The notes: generated by a model not told the origin, from the sequence alone. A stretch of DNA of 64,000 nt from Elusimicrobiota bacterium (GCA_016714745.1 JADKCG010000004.1:62001-126000); one strand, 5' to 3'. Counted from the stretch's first letter, positions 9,904 through 20,355 are shown. A program made the numbers and translations.

Positions 9904-9993
9904 GGAAAAGTTGTAAAATGAACGAAAGAAGGTTATATTTTTTTTTAAAGTTTGATTTTAACCGACGCGTCAAAGAAGAGAGAAAATGAGCCA

Positions 9994-11852
9994 ATGAATT
10001 ACAAGAAGATTTTGGTGTTTTTGCATGACTTGACAGTCTCGGCGATCGCGTGGAGCTTGGCTTTCTTTTTCCGGTTTAACTTTTCAATTCCCGAATCTAA
10101 TATGGAAAGCTTGATTTGGTCCCTTGGCATCGTTGTTATTGTCCAGGGGGTGGTGTTTTGGAGTTTTGGTCTTTATCGAAGTCTTTGGCGTTTTGCCAGC
10201 CTTCCTGACTTGCGGCGCATCGTTTTGGCTGTCCTTGTTTCAACATTTGCTTATGTGACAGCACTTGTCCTTTATCGGCGGTTGGAGCAAGTCCCCAGGT
10301 CCGTCCTAGTGCTTGATCCCATTTTGTTAATTATGTTTATGGGAGGGAGCCGATTTCTTTACCGTTCCTGGAAAGACGGACACCTCATCCCCATTCGAAA
10401 ATTGTCTTCCGCTCCGGTCTTGGTTATCGGAGCGGGCCACGCGTCTTCTCTCCTCCTCCGCGAGCTTTTCCGAGGGAGTGAATGGGAGGTGGTCGGATTA
10501 TTGGATGATGACCTGAAGAAAAAAGGTCATTTGCTTTCCGGAGTGCCGGTTTTGGGTCCCGTCTCGGATTTGGCCCGACATGCCAAAGACCACGATGTGA
10601 CCCAAGTGATTTTAGCCATGCCTTCGGCTTCGCCCGGGCGCCGTCGTGCCGTTGTGGAGGCGGCGACCGCCCTTGGGTTAACGGTTTTGACGGTTCCGCG
10701 CTTGGAGGACCTGATCTCGGGGCGTGTGTCGGTTTCTCAGGTCCGTCGAGTGGAATTGGAAGACCTGTTGGGCCGTGGGCGGGTGAAATTGGACGATGCG
10801 GGCCTCCATGGTTTACTCACGGGACGAACCGTTCTTGTGACGGGGGCGGGAGGGTCCATCGGGTCGGAACTTTGTCGACAAATCGCCCGATTTTCACCTT
10901 CCTGCCTTTTGATGCTTGAGGCGGGGGAATTCGCGTTGTATCAGATTGAACAGGAATTTTCGGAACATTTTCCTCATTTGCCCATCATCACTTTGGCCGG
11001 AAATGTTCGAGACACGGTTCGCTTAGAGGAAATTTTCAAACGCTATGCTCCTCAGATCGTATTTCATGCGGCGGCCTATAAGCATGTTCCTCTCATGGAA
11101 AACTATAATTGTTGGGAGGCCGTCCAAAACAATGTGTTGGGAACCCTCTGTGTGGCCCAAGCGGCTATTCGTCACGGGACGGATAAATTTGTTCTCATTT
11201 CTTCGGACAAGGCCGTTAACCCGACCAACGTCATGGGGGCCACCAAGCGTCTGGCGGAAATGGTATGTCAGGGGCTTCAGTCAGACGGGAACACTCGGTT
11301 TGTCGTCGTCAGGTTCGGAAATGTTTTGGGGAGCACCGGAAGCGTGATCCCAAAGTTTCGCGACCAAATTGCGCGCGGGGCCCAGTGACGGTGACACACC
11401 CTGATATGACCCGTTATTTCATGCTCATTCCTGAGGCGGCTCAGCTTGTTCTCCAAGCTGGGCTCATGGGGAAAGGGGGCGAAATTTTTGTGCTGGACAT
11501 GGGGGCGCCGGTCAAAATTGTGGACCTGGCCAACGACATGATCCGTCTTTCGGGGTTCAATCACGACGAAATTAAGATTGTCTACACAGGGCTGAGGCCA
11601 GGGGAAAAGATTTTTGAAGAACTGTTGATGGACCAGGAGCACACGCTCCCCACCCATCATCCGAAAGTGCGCGTCGCCCGCGCCCGGTCAGTTCCTTCAA
11701 CGTATGTCACTCACGTTCAACGCTGGCTGGGACAGGAGTTCCCTCTGAGCGATGAAGCCGTAAAACGAGATTTGTGCGGATGGATTCCAGAATATTCCAC
11801 TGAACTCTACTCCTGTCCCCAGCCCCCCTTTGATTCTATATTGAGAATTTGA
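9994..11852 (+). CDS. Membrane-anchored nucleotide-sugar 4,6-dehydratase (CapD/WbpM-like), one frameshift
   Basis: Makes a 4-keto-6-deoxy nucleotide sugar from UDP-GlcNAc-type substrates, the first step to many surface amino sugars. Four N-terminal membrane helices (about residues 1-125) are followed by a CoA-binding-like Rossmann domain, then the catalytic SDR domain with GAGGSIGSE near residue 284 and SSDKAVNPTNVMGATK near 403. The frame breaks at the GGGG run of CGCGGGGCC (11377-11380); one added G joins IARG to GPVTVTHPDMTRYF. The rejoined length of about 619 residues is normal. The ATG at 9994 follows an AG-rich stretch. A start further upstream (9952) is open but extends beyond the usual N-terminus. 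Confidence 0.85.
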
Positions 11853-11936
11853 AAATTCCTTCCCTGTGCTAAAATCCCCGGTTTCGACTCGGAAAAATCC
11901 GGTCCCGTTCCCGGGCCAACCGACGGTGTCCGTTTT

Positions 11937-13283
11937 ATGAAGGACACCATGGCCGTGGACTATGGCTTAAGCACGATTTTCGGTTTAATTCAGGGGGTGG
12001 CGGGGTTCCTCTCTGGAATTGCTTTGGCCCGTTTGTTGGGGACGACGGGGCGCGGGAGTTTAGCGGCCATTCAGCAATGGTGCGCCTTTCTGACCACGGT
12101 GGCCCTGTTCGGTGTTCAGGATGCCTTGCTTTATTATATTTCAAAGGAGCGTCAGAGGACGGGCTCCCTTTGGGTTTCAGCCATTGGCCTCACCTTGTGC
12201 ACAAGCAGTGTGTTTGCCCTGGCGGGATATCTCTTACTGCCCCTGCTGTTGGGCTCGCAAAGCGGGGATGTGGTTCGCTTAGCAAGACAATCGTTATTAA
12301 TGGTTTCGTTTTATTTTCCTTTTCACATGATGTCACTGATGGTTCTGCGTGGACGGCATAAGTTAGTGCTTTGGAACATGCTCCGAATCATGTCCAATCT
12401 GACCTGGCTCCTGGTCGTGGGTGGCGGCGTTATTTTCAATAAAGTGACATTGCCGTTTTATATTTGGGGTCAGGGACTATTGAATGTTTTGTTGATCGCC
12501 CCTGTTTGTGTGCTCTCCTATCGGGCGTTAAAAGTTGATCTTTCGTTCGATTTTTCTTATTGGAAGCGTTTCCTTCGTTTCGGAGCGCCCATATTTTTTT
12601 CCATGGTTCCCTTCATGTTGGTGGGGTCAGGCCGGTTGGCTGTTTTTTATCTCGGATCCAGGGATCATCGCGCCGCGGGTTTGTTCGCCGTGGCGATGGG
12701 GTGGGGCAATCTTGGTATTATCTTTTACCAAGGGATGTCGAACGTCATTTTCCCGCGTGTGGCGGAAGGTACCAACCGAGAAGACCAACGGAAAATATTT
12801 TCATTGTGTGTGCGAAATACCGTGGCCATGGTTCTCCCTTTGGGGATTGGCCTGGGGGCCCTCACCCCGTGGTTATTTCCGCGTCTATACGGGCGTGCAT
12901 TTTCTTCCGCGACAGGTTCGGCTCTCCTGCTCGCGGTGGCGTCCGCGGCGGGCGCTGTCCGGGCTGTTATGAGGGAAGGGCTCAAGGGCTTGGGCCGGCC
13001 GCGAGATGTGTTGATTCTTGACGTGATATCGGTGGTTCTCTTCGCGGGGGGAATTCTCATTTTACCCATTCAGGACATGGTGTGGCGATCGGCTGTCGCG
13101 TGGTTCATGGAAGAGGTGCTGAGCGTTATTCTATTGATGGTCGGTCTAAAATGGAAAGAAGGAATGTCTATATCGAATATGCTATTGCCTCAATGGGCGG
13201 AAATAGTTGCTGTGTGGGATAAAGCGGCCCATTCATTGGCTCGACGATTCTCCTTTTTGTGGAGACCTGAGAAGAGCCTGTAA
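11937..13283 (+). CDS. Polysaccharide flippase (Wzx/MATE-type)
   Basis: A 448-residue membrane protein with about 12-14 hydrophobic helices, the pattern of lipid-linked oligosaccharide flippases that move undecaprenyl-diphosphate glycans across the inner membrane. The N-terminus has the family-like ALARLLGTTGRGSLAAIQQW segment (near residue 30), and Arg/Gly-rich loops lie between helices. It sits between the dehydratase and an O-antigen ligase-like gene. A second flippase is at 27896, so this locus may export two different glycans. Substrate unknown. Confidence 0.85.
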   Translation: MKDTMAVDYGLSTIFGLIQGVAGFLSGIALARLLGTTGRGSLAAIQQWCAFLTTVALFGVQDALLYYISKERQRTGSLWVSAIGLTLCTSSVFALAGYLLLPLLLGSQSGDVVRLARQSLLMVSFYFPFHMMSLMVLRGRHKLVLWNMLRIMSNLTWLLVVGGGVIFNKVTLPFYIWGQGLLNVLLIAPVCVLSYRALKVDLSFDFSYWKRFLRFGAPIFFSMVPFMLVGSGRLAVFYLGSRDHRAAGLFAVAMGWGNLGIIFYQGMSNVIFPRVAEGTNREDQRKIFSLCVRNTVAMVLPLGIGLGALTPWLFPRLYGRAFSSATGSALLLAVASAAGAVRAVMREGLKGLGRPRDVLILDVISVVLFAGGILILPIQDMVWRSAVAWFMEEVLSVILLMVGLKWKEGMSISNMLLPQWAEIVAVWDKAAHSLARRFSFLWRPEKSL

Positions 13284-13291
13284 GAATAGAA

Positions 13292-14718
13292 ATGAAAAAT
13301 AATCCTTGCTCCCCCGCTTTACAATCACCAACCCATGAATGGGGGAAGGGACATCAGGTTTTGGCTTTTCTTGTTGGTTTTTCGCCCTTTTTTTCAATTG
13401 GGTTGACAAACATCGCTTTTTCCTTGTTCTTGTTATTATGGTTCATCGACCTTTTTCGAAGAAAAACGAATCTTCATCCTCACCGCACTCCTTTTGATTG
13501 GGTTTTGTTGACATATTTTTTGATATGGGTGGCGGCCGCCTTGGGGGGGGTCTCCCCCTTGTCCAGCATTAAGAAGATCATAGTTTTCCATCGCCCTCTT
13601 GTGTTTTATGTCCTTCTCTTTGCCTATAGAGGGGAACTCATTCCTTCGGCACTTTGCGGGATGGGCGTTGGCGCAGGTCTCAATGTTTTATACGGGTGGG
13701 GTCAATTGGCATTGTGGCAATGGATCTATGATTACGCAAATGGAAGCCAACCCGCATGGTTAATGAGGGTGCCAGAGAATTGGCGAGCTTATCTCACGCT
13801 GTCTCCCGGCCAAGGTCGGATCCACGGCGCTTTCCATCTGCTCACCTACAGTGAACTCTTATTACCCCCATTTTTTTTCTTTGGAGCGAGGTTTCTGGAG
13901 AAGGGAAAATCCCAGCTGTATTTGCTGGCGTTTCTTCTTGCCGGGGGTGCGCTGATTTATACGGCGGAACGGGGACCTTTTTTGGGGGCGCTTGTAGGGC
14001 TCTCTCTCATGGCTTTTCATCATCCACGGCGGCGACGATTGATCGGACCAGTGTCCATCTTGATGCTGATCCTGTGGTTCAATCCCGTGTTTCGGCATAG
14101 AATGTTAGGCATTCCTCTCTCCACACAAGAAACGTCCACCGCCCTTTCCCACAGGGGAAATGGAGGGGAGCCAGTCGGGAAAATTGCCCAGAAAAATGGA
14201 GGGCCACATTTTTTTGCCAAACAGATCGAAAATATAAATAATAATCACCGCGTGAATCTTTGGAGGGGGGGACTCTATATCGTTTCTCGCCATCCGTTCC
14301 TGGGCGTCGGCCCTGGACAGATTGGCTCGGTGACAGCTATTTACAAAAATAACGCTGACTTTCCCCAAATCCAGACGGACAAGAAAACGATCTCCATAGT
14401 TTTTATATCCAAAGGTTGGCTGAAATGGGACTTCCTGGACTGATCGTTTCTGTTTGGGTGATTTTTGTTTTTTTTGTGACAGGAAGGGAATTTTATCGTC
14501 GACGGGAAACGATTTCGGTTCGATTGACAGCATTTAAGCCGGAGATGGTGAACGCGCTTTCTCTTGGGGTTTGGGCTTTGTTTTCGGCCTACGGTGTGAT
14601 TAATCTGACAGAACGGGCTTTCGACGATGCGGAGGTGGCCATTGTGTTTTGGATTTTAGCGGCCACCTCGGTGTGGTTCATCCGACACGGCACGAAAATG
14701 AAAGAAAGAGATTCATGA
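13292..14718 (+). CDS. O-antigen ligase/polymerase-like (WaaL/Wzy family), one frameshift
   Basis: Multi-pass membrane protein that would join or polymerise lipid-linked glycans at the periplasmic face. About ten helices are visible. The large periplasmic loop has the family-like RVNLWRGGLYIVSRHPFLGVGPGQ segment, followed after frame correction by an HS-FYIQRLAEMGLPGL motif typical of WaaL-type proteins. The frame breaks at a CCCC run (14363-14366); one added C gives DFPPNPDGQENDLHSFY. It begins nine bases after the flippase stop. Ligase and polymerase cannot be separated by sequence alone. Confidence 0.75.
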
Positions 14719-14790
14719 AGGGAGGCTCATCTCACAACGTCGCTTATTCCTTTTTGGGAATATCTTATTGTAACACTTTAGCCCTCCGAA

Positions 14791-14912
14791 GCGAGCCGGT
14801 CCCGGGTCCGGCTAAGCCCGCCTAGCGGAAGGGGGCCCCTGCGACGAAGTCGCAGGGGGGAACCGACGGGACTGGTTCCCCAGCGGGCGTGCCGGATCCG
14901 GGACCGGCTCGC
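14791..14912. repeat. Palindromic element with nested hairpins, between convergent genes
   Basis: The 22-base outer arms start GCGAGCCGGTCCCGG and pair with the right end with one mismatch. Inside are a GCCCGC/GCGGGC pair, a perfect 10-bp hairpin CCCCTGCGAC-GAA-GTCGCAGGGG and a GGAACC/GGTTCC hairpin. The whole could fold like a cloverleaf or cruciform. It lies between the 3' ends of the plus-strand ligase gene and the minus-strand oxidoreductase gene, so it may also end transcription from both sides. It is unrelated in sequence to the 1872-2022 family. Confidence 0.85.
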
Positions 14913-14953
14913 GTGACTCCGTTGAAGCCTTCAGGAAGCTAAAGAGACACATT

Positions 14954-15842
14954 TTATTTTCCGGCCAGCACCCTGCCTATTCTTATCGCCATGTCCTGGT
15001 TGTCAGAACCCTTTCCTTCGATAAGGCTCGAAAACCGATTGAGAACGATGGAGAGATTGTCCGTCTCATCAAATTCATAGGATTCCTTTTCCCCCTCGAT
15101 TCCCGCCGACGCTAGACGGGCGAGCTTTTGAAGAACGACCGTTTCCTTCCTTCCCGGGTCAAATGTCAGAAAACCAACGTCCCCGTAGGCCTGGAATTTC
15201 CGCGACCGCTCACCGCTGTTCAAACTAACAAAAATTTCGCCGGAAAATTCACCAGATTTAAAATCCATTCTTCCCGTTTCGCACAGTCCCTCACTATTGG
15301 TGATCAAATTGTGGAAATGGAATTCGATGCCGTCAATGGGCCGGACCATGTCCAAAACGGAGAGTAAATGGCTGGCCAAAACTTGGTAAACGCTCTCCGG
15401 GTAAAAACGGCCCCATTGGCGAATCATCAGGCTCAGGTGTTGAAAACGCCCAATTTTTGGTAACAACTCAATAAATTTCCTGACCCCTAAAGATTGATTA
15501 TAAATATAGTTTGTTTCGAGTATAAGCCGTCTCTCCCGTGCCAGCGAGCTTAATTGTTGGGCTTCCTCCGGGTGGGGAGTCAGCGGTTTTTCGCAGAGGA
15601 CATGCTTGCCGGATTCCAATGCGGATTTGGCCAGGATGAAATGAGTTGAGAGCGGAGCCGCGATGTATACGCATTCAATGGAGGAGTCTTTCCATACGGA
15701 TTCGAGATCGTTGGTGCGAATTCCCTCTTTTGTCAGCCGGGAGAATACAGGCTGACGAGGTTAAATGAGGGTTTAAAACAATGGCTTTCTCAACAATTTT
15801 ACCCCAATACCCATGTCCCAACAAAGCAATGTTATGTCGCAT
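14954..15842 (-). pseudogene. Gfo/Idh/MocA-type oxidoreductase, frame-disrupted
   Basis: NAD(P)-dependent sugar oxidoreductase family. The N-terminus has the Rossmann motif LLGHGYWGK, the middle reads CVYIAAPLSTHFILAKSALESGKHVLCEKP (EKP is the family's conserved catalytic/cofactor motif), and a C-terminal substrate domain follows. The frame is lost near 15730-15765, between the first strand region and RTNDLESVWKDSS. A small indel would restore about 295 residues. The ATG (15842) overlaps the end of the preceding glycosyltransferase by 11 bases. It is the last gene of the minus-strand block. A role in making or modifying a nucleotide sugar is inferred. Confidence 0.7.
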
Positions 15843-16575
15843 AGCGCCGGACCCACCGACGTTTTTCAATGCAAAGCCTTAGCAACTCCCGAAAATACCG
15901 ATAAACCATACTCAATAAATCCACCCTGGAATCCGAATCATCTTTCCAGTGAACAGGGATCTCCATTATTTTTAAATTTTTCCATTTGCATTTGACCAAC
16001 AACTCCGCACAAAAAAACCACCCTTCACATGTTGTTTCCGCCTGAATAATATCAAGGGCCGCCTGCCTACGAAAAAACTTAAACCCGCACATGCCGTCGG
16101 CCAATTTCACTCTGCACATCGATCGAAGAAGGAGGTTGAACCCCCGGGATGTTATTTCTCTCACCCAGGTGCGGTTTTCAACAACCGCCCCCGGGCCTAA
16201 GCGGCGCCCAGCGACCACAGCCACATCCCCTTTTGCAAAGGCAGAAACCACTTCCGGTAGATGCTTTAGGTCAGTGGCAAGGTCCACGTCCATGTAACCC
16301 ACGACATCGGCTTCCGAATTCATCCATGAAGTCTGCAAAGTCAATCCGACCCCCCGCCGGGGAACTTTTAAAAAAGAAACCATGCCGGGAAATTCCCGGC
16401 AGAGCCGATTCCCGATTTCCTCCGTGCGGTCTGACGAACCGTTGTCCGCAATGACGATCTTAACGTTCGACAGGCCCTGGTCGTTCATAAATGAAATTGT
16501 CCGCCGGACGCCGTTCTCGAGGCGTCTTTCTTCATTTAAAACGGGGAGAGTGATCTCAATAGCATTGCGCATCAT
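15832..16575 (-). CDS. Family-2 glycosyltransferase (dolichyl/polyprenyl-phosphate sugar synthase type)
   Basis: A 247-residue cytosolic GT-A fold protein. The N-terminus has ITLPVLNEERRLENG, IVIADNGSSDRT follows, and the metal-binding DxD appears in GYMDVDLATD (near residue 97). The later segment DGMCGFKFFRR resembles polyprenyl-phosphate glucose/mannose synthases. No C-terminal membrane helices are present, unlike the neighbour at 16621. It probably activates a sugar as a polyprenyl-phosphate donor, but a transferase acting on the growing glycan is also possible. Start could be either of two consecutive ATG codons. Confidence 0.8.
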   Translation of the reverse strand: MMRNAIEITLPVLNEERRLENGVRRTISFMNDQGLSNVKIVIADNGSSDRTEEIGNRLCREFPGMVSFLKVPRRGVGLTLQTSWMNSEADVVGYMDVDLATDLKHLPEVVSAFAKGDVAVVAGRRLGPGAVVENRTWVREITSRGFNLLLRSMCRVKLADGMCGFKFFRRQAALDIIQAETTCEGWFFCAELLVKCKWKNLKIMEIPVHWKDDSDSRVDLLSMVYRYFRELLRLCIEKRRWVRRYAT

Positions 16576-16620
16576 CAGGTTCCTTTCACCTAGCTCCCCT
16601 TCCTGGGGATAGGTTTCCCA

Positions 16621-17559
16621 TCAGTCCGCCGACTCAAGACGCTCGACGTTTTGGACCGTATACAGCCGTGTCTTTTGCACTTCAACAAGCGTAATGGAAA
16701 GATATTTGGATATTAAAGTCAAAACCAAAAAAATGCCAGAGAACCCAAAAGAAAGAACAACCATGAGGGTCGTCCAACCCGAAGCAATATCTTTTCGTAT
16801 GAAAAAGGTCAACAAGGCGTACAATCCAACCCCAACGGAAAAGGTCAAGAAAACCAAAGAGAAAAAACCAGCCAATTTTGTCCCCAAATCGGTAAACAAG
16901 ACCAGGGTGTCGATCCCGGTTCTCAAGCGGTCGCGCCATCCTTTGCCCCTGTGAACCCCGACAGCTGTCGGCCGGTAAACGATATTATCGTATTTGAACC
17001 CGGAATACTTGTAGAGAACTTTCCTGAACCGCACCTTGTTTTTGTCGTTCGTGACGCGGTTTAAAACGCGCCGCGTGAGTAACCGGATGTCTTCGGTGCC
17101 CACTTCAAATTTTAGAGGAGAAAGTTTTTCCAACAGAGTATAAAACACCTTCGACAATATCCTCCCGCCCGTCTCGGGCGAAGCCGACACAACATCGCAC
17201 CCCCCCTCCGTCGCGCGTTTGAACAACGTGATGAAAATATCATCAGGATAATTGAACTCCGGCCGTTCGATCTCAATAATGAAATCGCCTATCACAAAAT
17301 CACTTGCGGCCAACATGGCCAACTCCTGTCCGTGCGGCCAAGCCAAGGTGATTAGGTTAATGGTGCAGGGTAATTCTTTGGCAACTGACCGTATTTCCTT
17401 GGTCGTCGCGTCACTACTGAAATCGTCAACGATCGTGACGTCGAAATTTTCAAAGTGGGTCATAAGCGATAACGACAGTTTTTTTAAAAAAGGGCCGATG
17501 AACTTTTCGTCGTTGTGCGAATAGACGATCACGGACAAAAATATTTTTTCCTTGCTCAT
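16621..17559 (-). CDS. Divergent family-2 glycosyltransferase with two C-terminal membrane helices
   Basis: A 312-residue protein with a GT-A-like N-terminus (SVIVYSHNDEKFIGPFL, then VTIVDDFSSDATT) and two hydrophobic segments near residues 230-250 and 265-285, the layout of GtrB/DPM1-type enzymes. Where family members have the metal-binding DADLQ or DxD motif, this protein reads IIEIERPEFNYPDD, so the canonical motif is missing. It may be inactive, bind metal differently or be a scaffold. It overlaps the FAD oxidoreductase stop by four bases (ATGA), which suggests coupled translation. Confidence 0.7.
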   Translation of the reverse strand: MSKEKIFLSVIVYSHNDEKFIGPFLKKLSLSLMTHFENFDVTIVDDFSSDATTKEIRSVAKELPCTINLITLAWPHGQELAMLAASDFVIGDFIIEIERPEFNYPDDIFITLFKRATEGGCDVVSASPETGGRILSKVFYTLLEKLSPLKFEVGTEDIRLLTRRVLNRVTNDKNKVRFRKVLYKYSGFKYDNIVYRPTAVGVHRGKGWRDRLRTGIDTLVLFTDLGTKLAGFFSLVFLTFSVGVGLYALLTFFIRKDIASGWTTLMVVLSFGFSGIFLVLTLISKYLSITLVEVQKTRLYTVQNVERLESAD

Positions 17560-18686
17560 GCCAGCGCCTCCTCCAAATCATAAACCGTGTTGATCTTTCC
17601 GCTCAAAACCGCGATGAACCCCGGGTTTTTTGAAAACCGTCGAATCAGGGTGGGCCGGGAATCGTCCAGCTCGGCCCCCGATAAAATGGGTTTCATCGAA
17701 AAAAGCGAGCTGTCGTAAGTGAATTCGAGGTCCTCCCGAAGAAACCGCTTCGCCAATTGATTCATGGCCTTCCACGCGGAAGGTGGTTTCGCCTTGCACG
17801 TGTTGCAGTTATTCAGGAATTGCGGCCCGCATTCAGTGACAAGGGATTGGCAGGGAAAAACAGGGTCAACCGTGCGGGATGTTTTGTGCGGGGTGAAAGC
17901 CACCGAAGTTAAACTGTGGAAGACGGTTTTGCCGAACGGCATCATGGAAAAAAACGGACCGTCCATAACGGTCACCCCGACGTCTTGAATCCTGGAGGAG
18001 ACCTTTCCCAAAATGATTTCGCAGATTTCATACTTTATGGAAAAGGGGGGGAATCCAAAGAGTGTGTTGATTTGATTGACGCTGGCGTAGGTTGCGTTGA
18101 GGACGTTCCCGGCAACGATTTCGGAACCATCGCTGAGACGGACTTTATAATATCCTTCAACGACATCGACCCCCAGGGGCCGTCGCCCGTACAGAAATGA
18201 GACAAAATCGCCTTGAGCACCGATCGAAGAAAGGAGAAATTGTGTGATAATTTTTGCATCGTAGGCGAATTCCGTCGTATCGTAGGCCCCGTCCACCGTT
18301 CCAGGCAAAAAGAATTCATCCGGGTGTATGGGGCGACACGGGATCTCGGCTTCACGACAGAACTTCTCAAACTGCTCCCCGTTGGTGAGCGAATAGTGCG
18401 ATGAAATACCGTAAATTTTTCTGAATTTTGAACGGATCGAACACTCAAAATCCTTATTGAACCGCTCAAAATATCCCGCGGATTTGATGGCGGTGGAATA
18501 GCTCCGGGGGTAGTGGTACCCCCTGTGGACGCGGGCCTGATTGATGTAAGAGGCCCGCATGAACGGACCGGCGTCGGGATCCACGACGGCCACCGACCGT
18601 TTCTTTTTTGCAAGGTGCAACGCGGCAAAGAGTCCGTACATCCCGGCGCCGAAAATAAGGTAATCGACCTTGTGGGCATTCTTCAT
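17556..18686 (-). CDS. FAD-dependent oxidoreductase (DAO-type)
   Basis: A 376-residue protein with an N-terminal dinucleotide-binding motif IFGAGMYGLFAALHLAKKK (GxGxxG, residues 10-28) and a following VVDPD strand, typical of the glycine-oxidase/D-amino-acid-oxidase superfamily. A later VLNATYASVNQ segment fits the second FAD-contacting strand. A Cys-x2-Cys pair (CNTCKAK) lies near residue 283. The start was set at the MKNAHKVDYL methionine, just before the FAD motif; an in-frame extension upstream adds unrelated sequence. First gene of the four-gene minus-strand block. Substrate unknown; a sugar or sugar-linked amino group is possible given the context. Confidence 0.7.
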   Translation of the reverse strand: MKNAHKVDYLIFGAGMYGLFAALHLAKKKRSVAVVDPDAGPFMRASYINQARVHRGYHYPRSYSTAIKSAGYFERFNKDFECSIRSKFRKIYGISSHYSLTNGEQFEKFCREAEIPCRPIHPDEFFLPGTVDGAYDTTEFAYDAKIITQFLLSSIGAQGDFVSFLYGRRPLGVDVVEGYYKVRLSDGSEIVAGNVLNATYASVNQINTLFGFPPFSIKYEICEIILGKVSSRIQDVGVTVMDGPFFSMMPFGKTVFHSLTSVAFTPHKTSRTVDPVFPCQSLVTECGPQFLNNCNTCKAKPPSAWKAMNQLAKRFLREDLEFTYDSSLFSMKPILSGAELDDSRPTLIRRFSKNPGFIAVLSGKINTVYDLEEALA

Positions 18687-19122
18687 TGATGAGGATTGTA
18701 ATAAATAATCAAACCACCCACCTCGTTGGGTTGTGGTTATATCCCGGCCGGAATGACTGGCCAAGAAGCCTCGATACCACAGAATATCGTTTGACTAAGA
18801 AATTCTGTCCAGGAGGGCTCTGTGTATCTGTTCCCGATGCTGTCGAGGGCCCCCCCAAAAAAATACACAGGTGACCTTTTCACGCCGATAAAAATGTTAA
18901 AATCCACCGAGTTCCCTGGGAAATTCAACGGAAAGTATTCATGCAAGATAAGCCTTGGAGGCCTTTTTTTCTCCAAACCTGTTGTTCGCCCTTGCGGGGA
19001 GAAATGATCTCAAATGGCGTATGTCGACCGGAAGGAACCGTAGTGGTATGGATACGGGCGGCTGTGTCGGCGTGGGGCACCCGAGACATTTCGCAAATTA
19101 TAGAAATTGGTTCGGAGGTTCG
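18687..19122. other. AT-rich intergenic stretch without a supported gene
   Basis: This lies between the divergent minus-strand block and the plus-strand block. Short frames occur on both strands, but none has a ribosome site, a family motif or coherent composition. It probably holds promoters for both directions and perhaps gene remnants. No clear -35/-10 pair was found. Confidence 0.4.
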
Positions 19123-19401
19123 ATGTCGGTTAACAAGGGGCTTCTTTTTAATCGTTTTATCGAATATTCACTCAACCCCGATGTGTTCGTTATTGCTGAT
19201 TTCTTGAATTCGCAAAGCACCCCATATGAAATTCATAAGGAAAAAGAATCGCTTCGAACCGTTCAGAAAGAACATTCGGGCAAGCAGATCGTCTACATCA
19301 GTTCAACTCGGGTGTGCGATCCCCTGGATCACGATTGTCCCTATGTGATCCACAAGCATATTTATCCCATTCCTCTCCCCTCGCATTTGCTAGACCGATG
19401 A
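19123..19401 (+). pseudogene. Short SDR/epimerase-like remnant upstream of a glycosyltransferase
   Basis: A 92-residue open frame with a good ribosome site (GGAGG seven bases before the ATG) and an ATGA overlap with the next glycosyltransferase. The middle reads KQIVYISSTRVCDP followed by SPYV-like CPYVIHKH, which resembles the serine/tyrosine-lysine region of nucleotide-sugar epimerases. The N-terminal Rossmann motif and the whole substrate domain are missing. Most likely a truncated gene still translated as a leader to the transferase. A small genuine protein cannot be excluded. Confidence 0.4.
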
Positions 19402-20355
19402 AATTGTCAATCGTTGTCCCTTGTTATAACGAACAAGAGGTGCTCCATCAGACATCGACACAGTTAACTGCGTTGCTCGACCGTCTTGTCGTTTCTCGGA
19501 AGGTTTCCTCTGACTCCGGGATCTATTTTATTGATGATGGAAGCAAAGATAAGACGTGGACCCTTATTCAGGATTTAGCTTCAAAACAGTTAAGGATTAA
19601 TGGAATAAAACTTTCAAGGAATCGGGGCCACCAAAATGCGCTTTTAGCGGGGCTTATGACGGTTCCGGGAGATGTCCTTATTTCCCTTGATTCGGACCTT
19701 CAAGATGATGTTGAGGCGATCGAAAAAATGCTGGATGCTCACTTGCTTGGCGCAGACATTGTCTATGGTGTTCGCGAGGATCGAAGCAGTGATTCATTTT
19801 TTAAACGCACGACCGCTATCCTTTTTTATAGGACGTTTTCTTTGCTGGGAGTTGAAAGCATTTTTAATCATTCTGACTATCGGTCTCATGTCGAGACGGA
19901 CCATCGAAGCTCTCAAAAGTTACAAAGAGGTCAACCTTTTTCTTCGTGGGATAATACCACTGCTCGGCTTTACCTCATCGATAGTCTTCTACAAGAGGAA
20001 TGAGAGATTCGCGGGGGAGTCAAAGTATCCATTGAAGAAAATGATTGCGTTCGCATGGCAAGGGATAACGTCTTTTTCCATAACCCCTTTAAGACTTGTT
20101 TCTTATATCGGGGTCACTGTATTTTTAGGATCAACTTTGATGAGTTTTATTATCGTTGGGATTCATTTTTTTACTGACAAGACTTTACCCGGATGGACGT
20201 CTACATTGCTCCCGATTTTTTTCCTGGGGGGGATTCAAATTCTTTGTATTGGCATTGTTGGTGAGTATTTGGGGAAAATCTACCAAGAAGTGAAATCGAG
20301 GCCCAGGTTTATTATCGAGAAACAGTGTGGATCTCAAAATCATGAAACCTTCTAA
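19398..20355 (+). CDS. GtrB-like family-2 glycosyltransferase, one frameshift
   Basis: Polyprenyl-phosphate sugar synthase type: SIVVPCYNEQEVL at the N-terminus, YFIDDGSKDKTW, the substrate motif SRNRGHQNALLAGL, and the metal-binding SLDSDLQDD near residue 97. After frame correction, two C-terminal helices appear, with TLPGWTSTL and GEYLGKIYQEVKSRPRF, hallmarks of the GtrB/ArnC group. The frame breaks at CGGTCTCATG (about 19881-19890); removing one base gives NHSDYRLMSRRTIEAL. It would load a sugar on undecaprenyl phosphate for a membrane transferase, perhaps the next gene. Confidence 0.8.

Noticed and set aside
11849..11875. Possible promoter TTGAAA / TAAAAT before the first flippase gene
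   Set aside because: The spacer is only 15 bases and the boxes overlap the end of the dehydratase gene; too weak to list.
18737..18976. 79-codon minus-strand frame upstream of the FAD oxidoreductase gene
   Set aside because: No ribosome site, no recognised motif, and it lies in an AT-rich gap where such frames arise easily.
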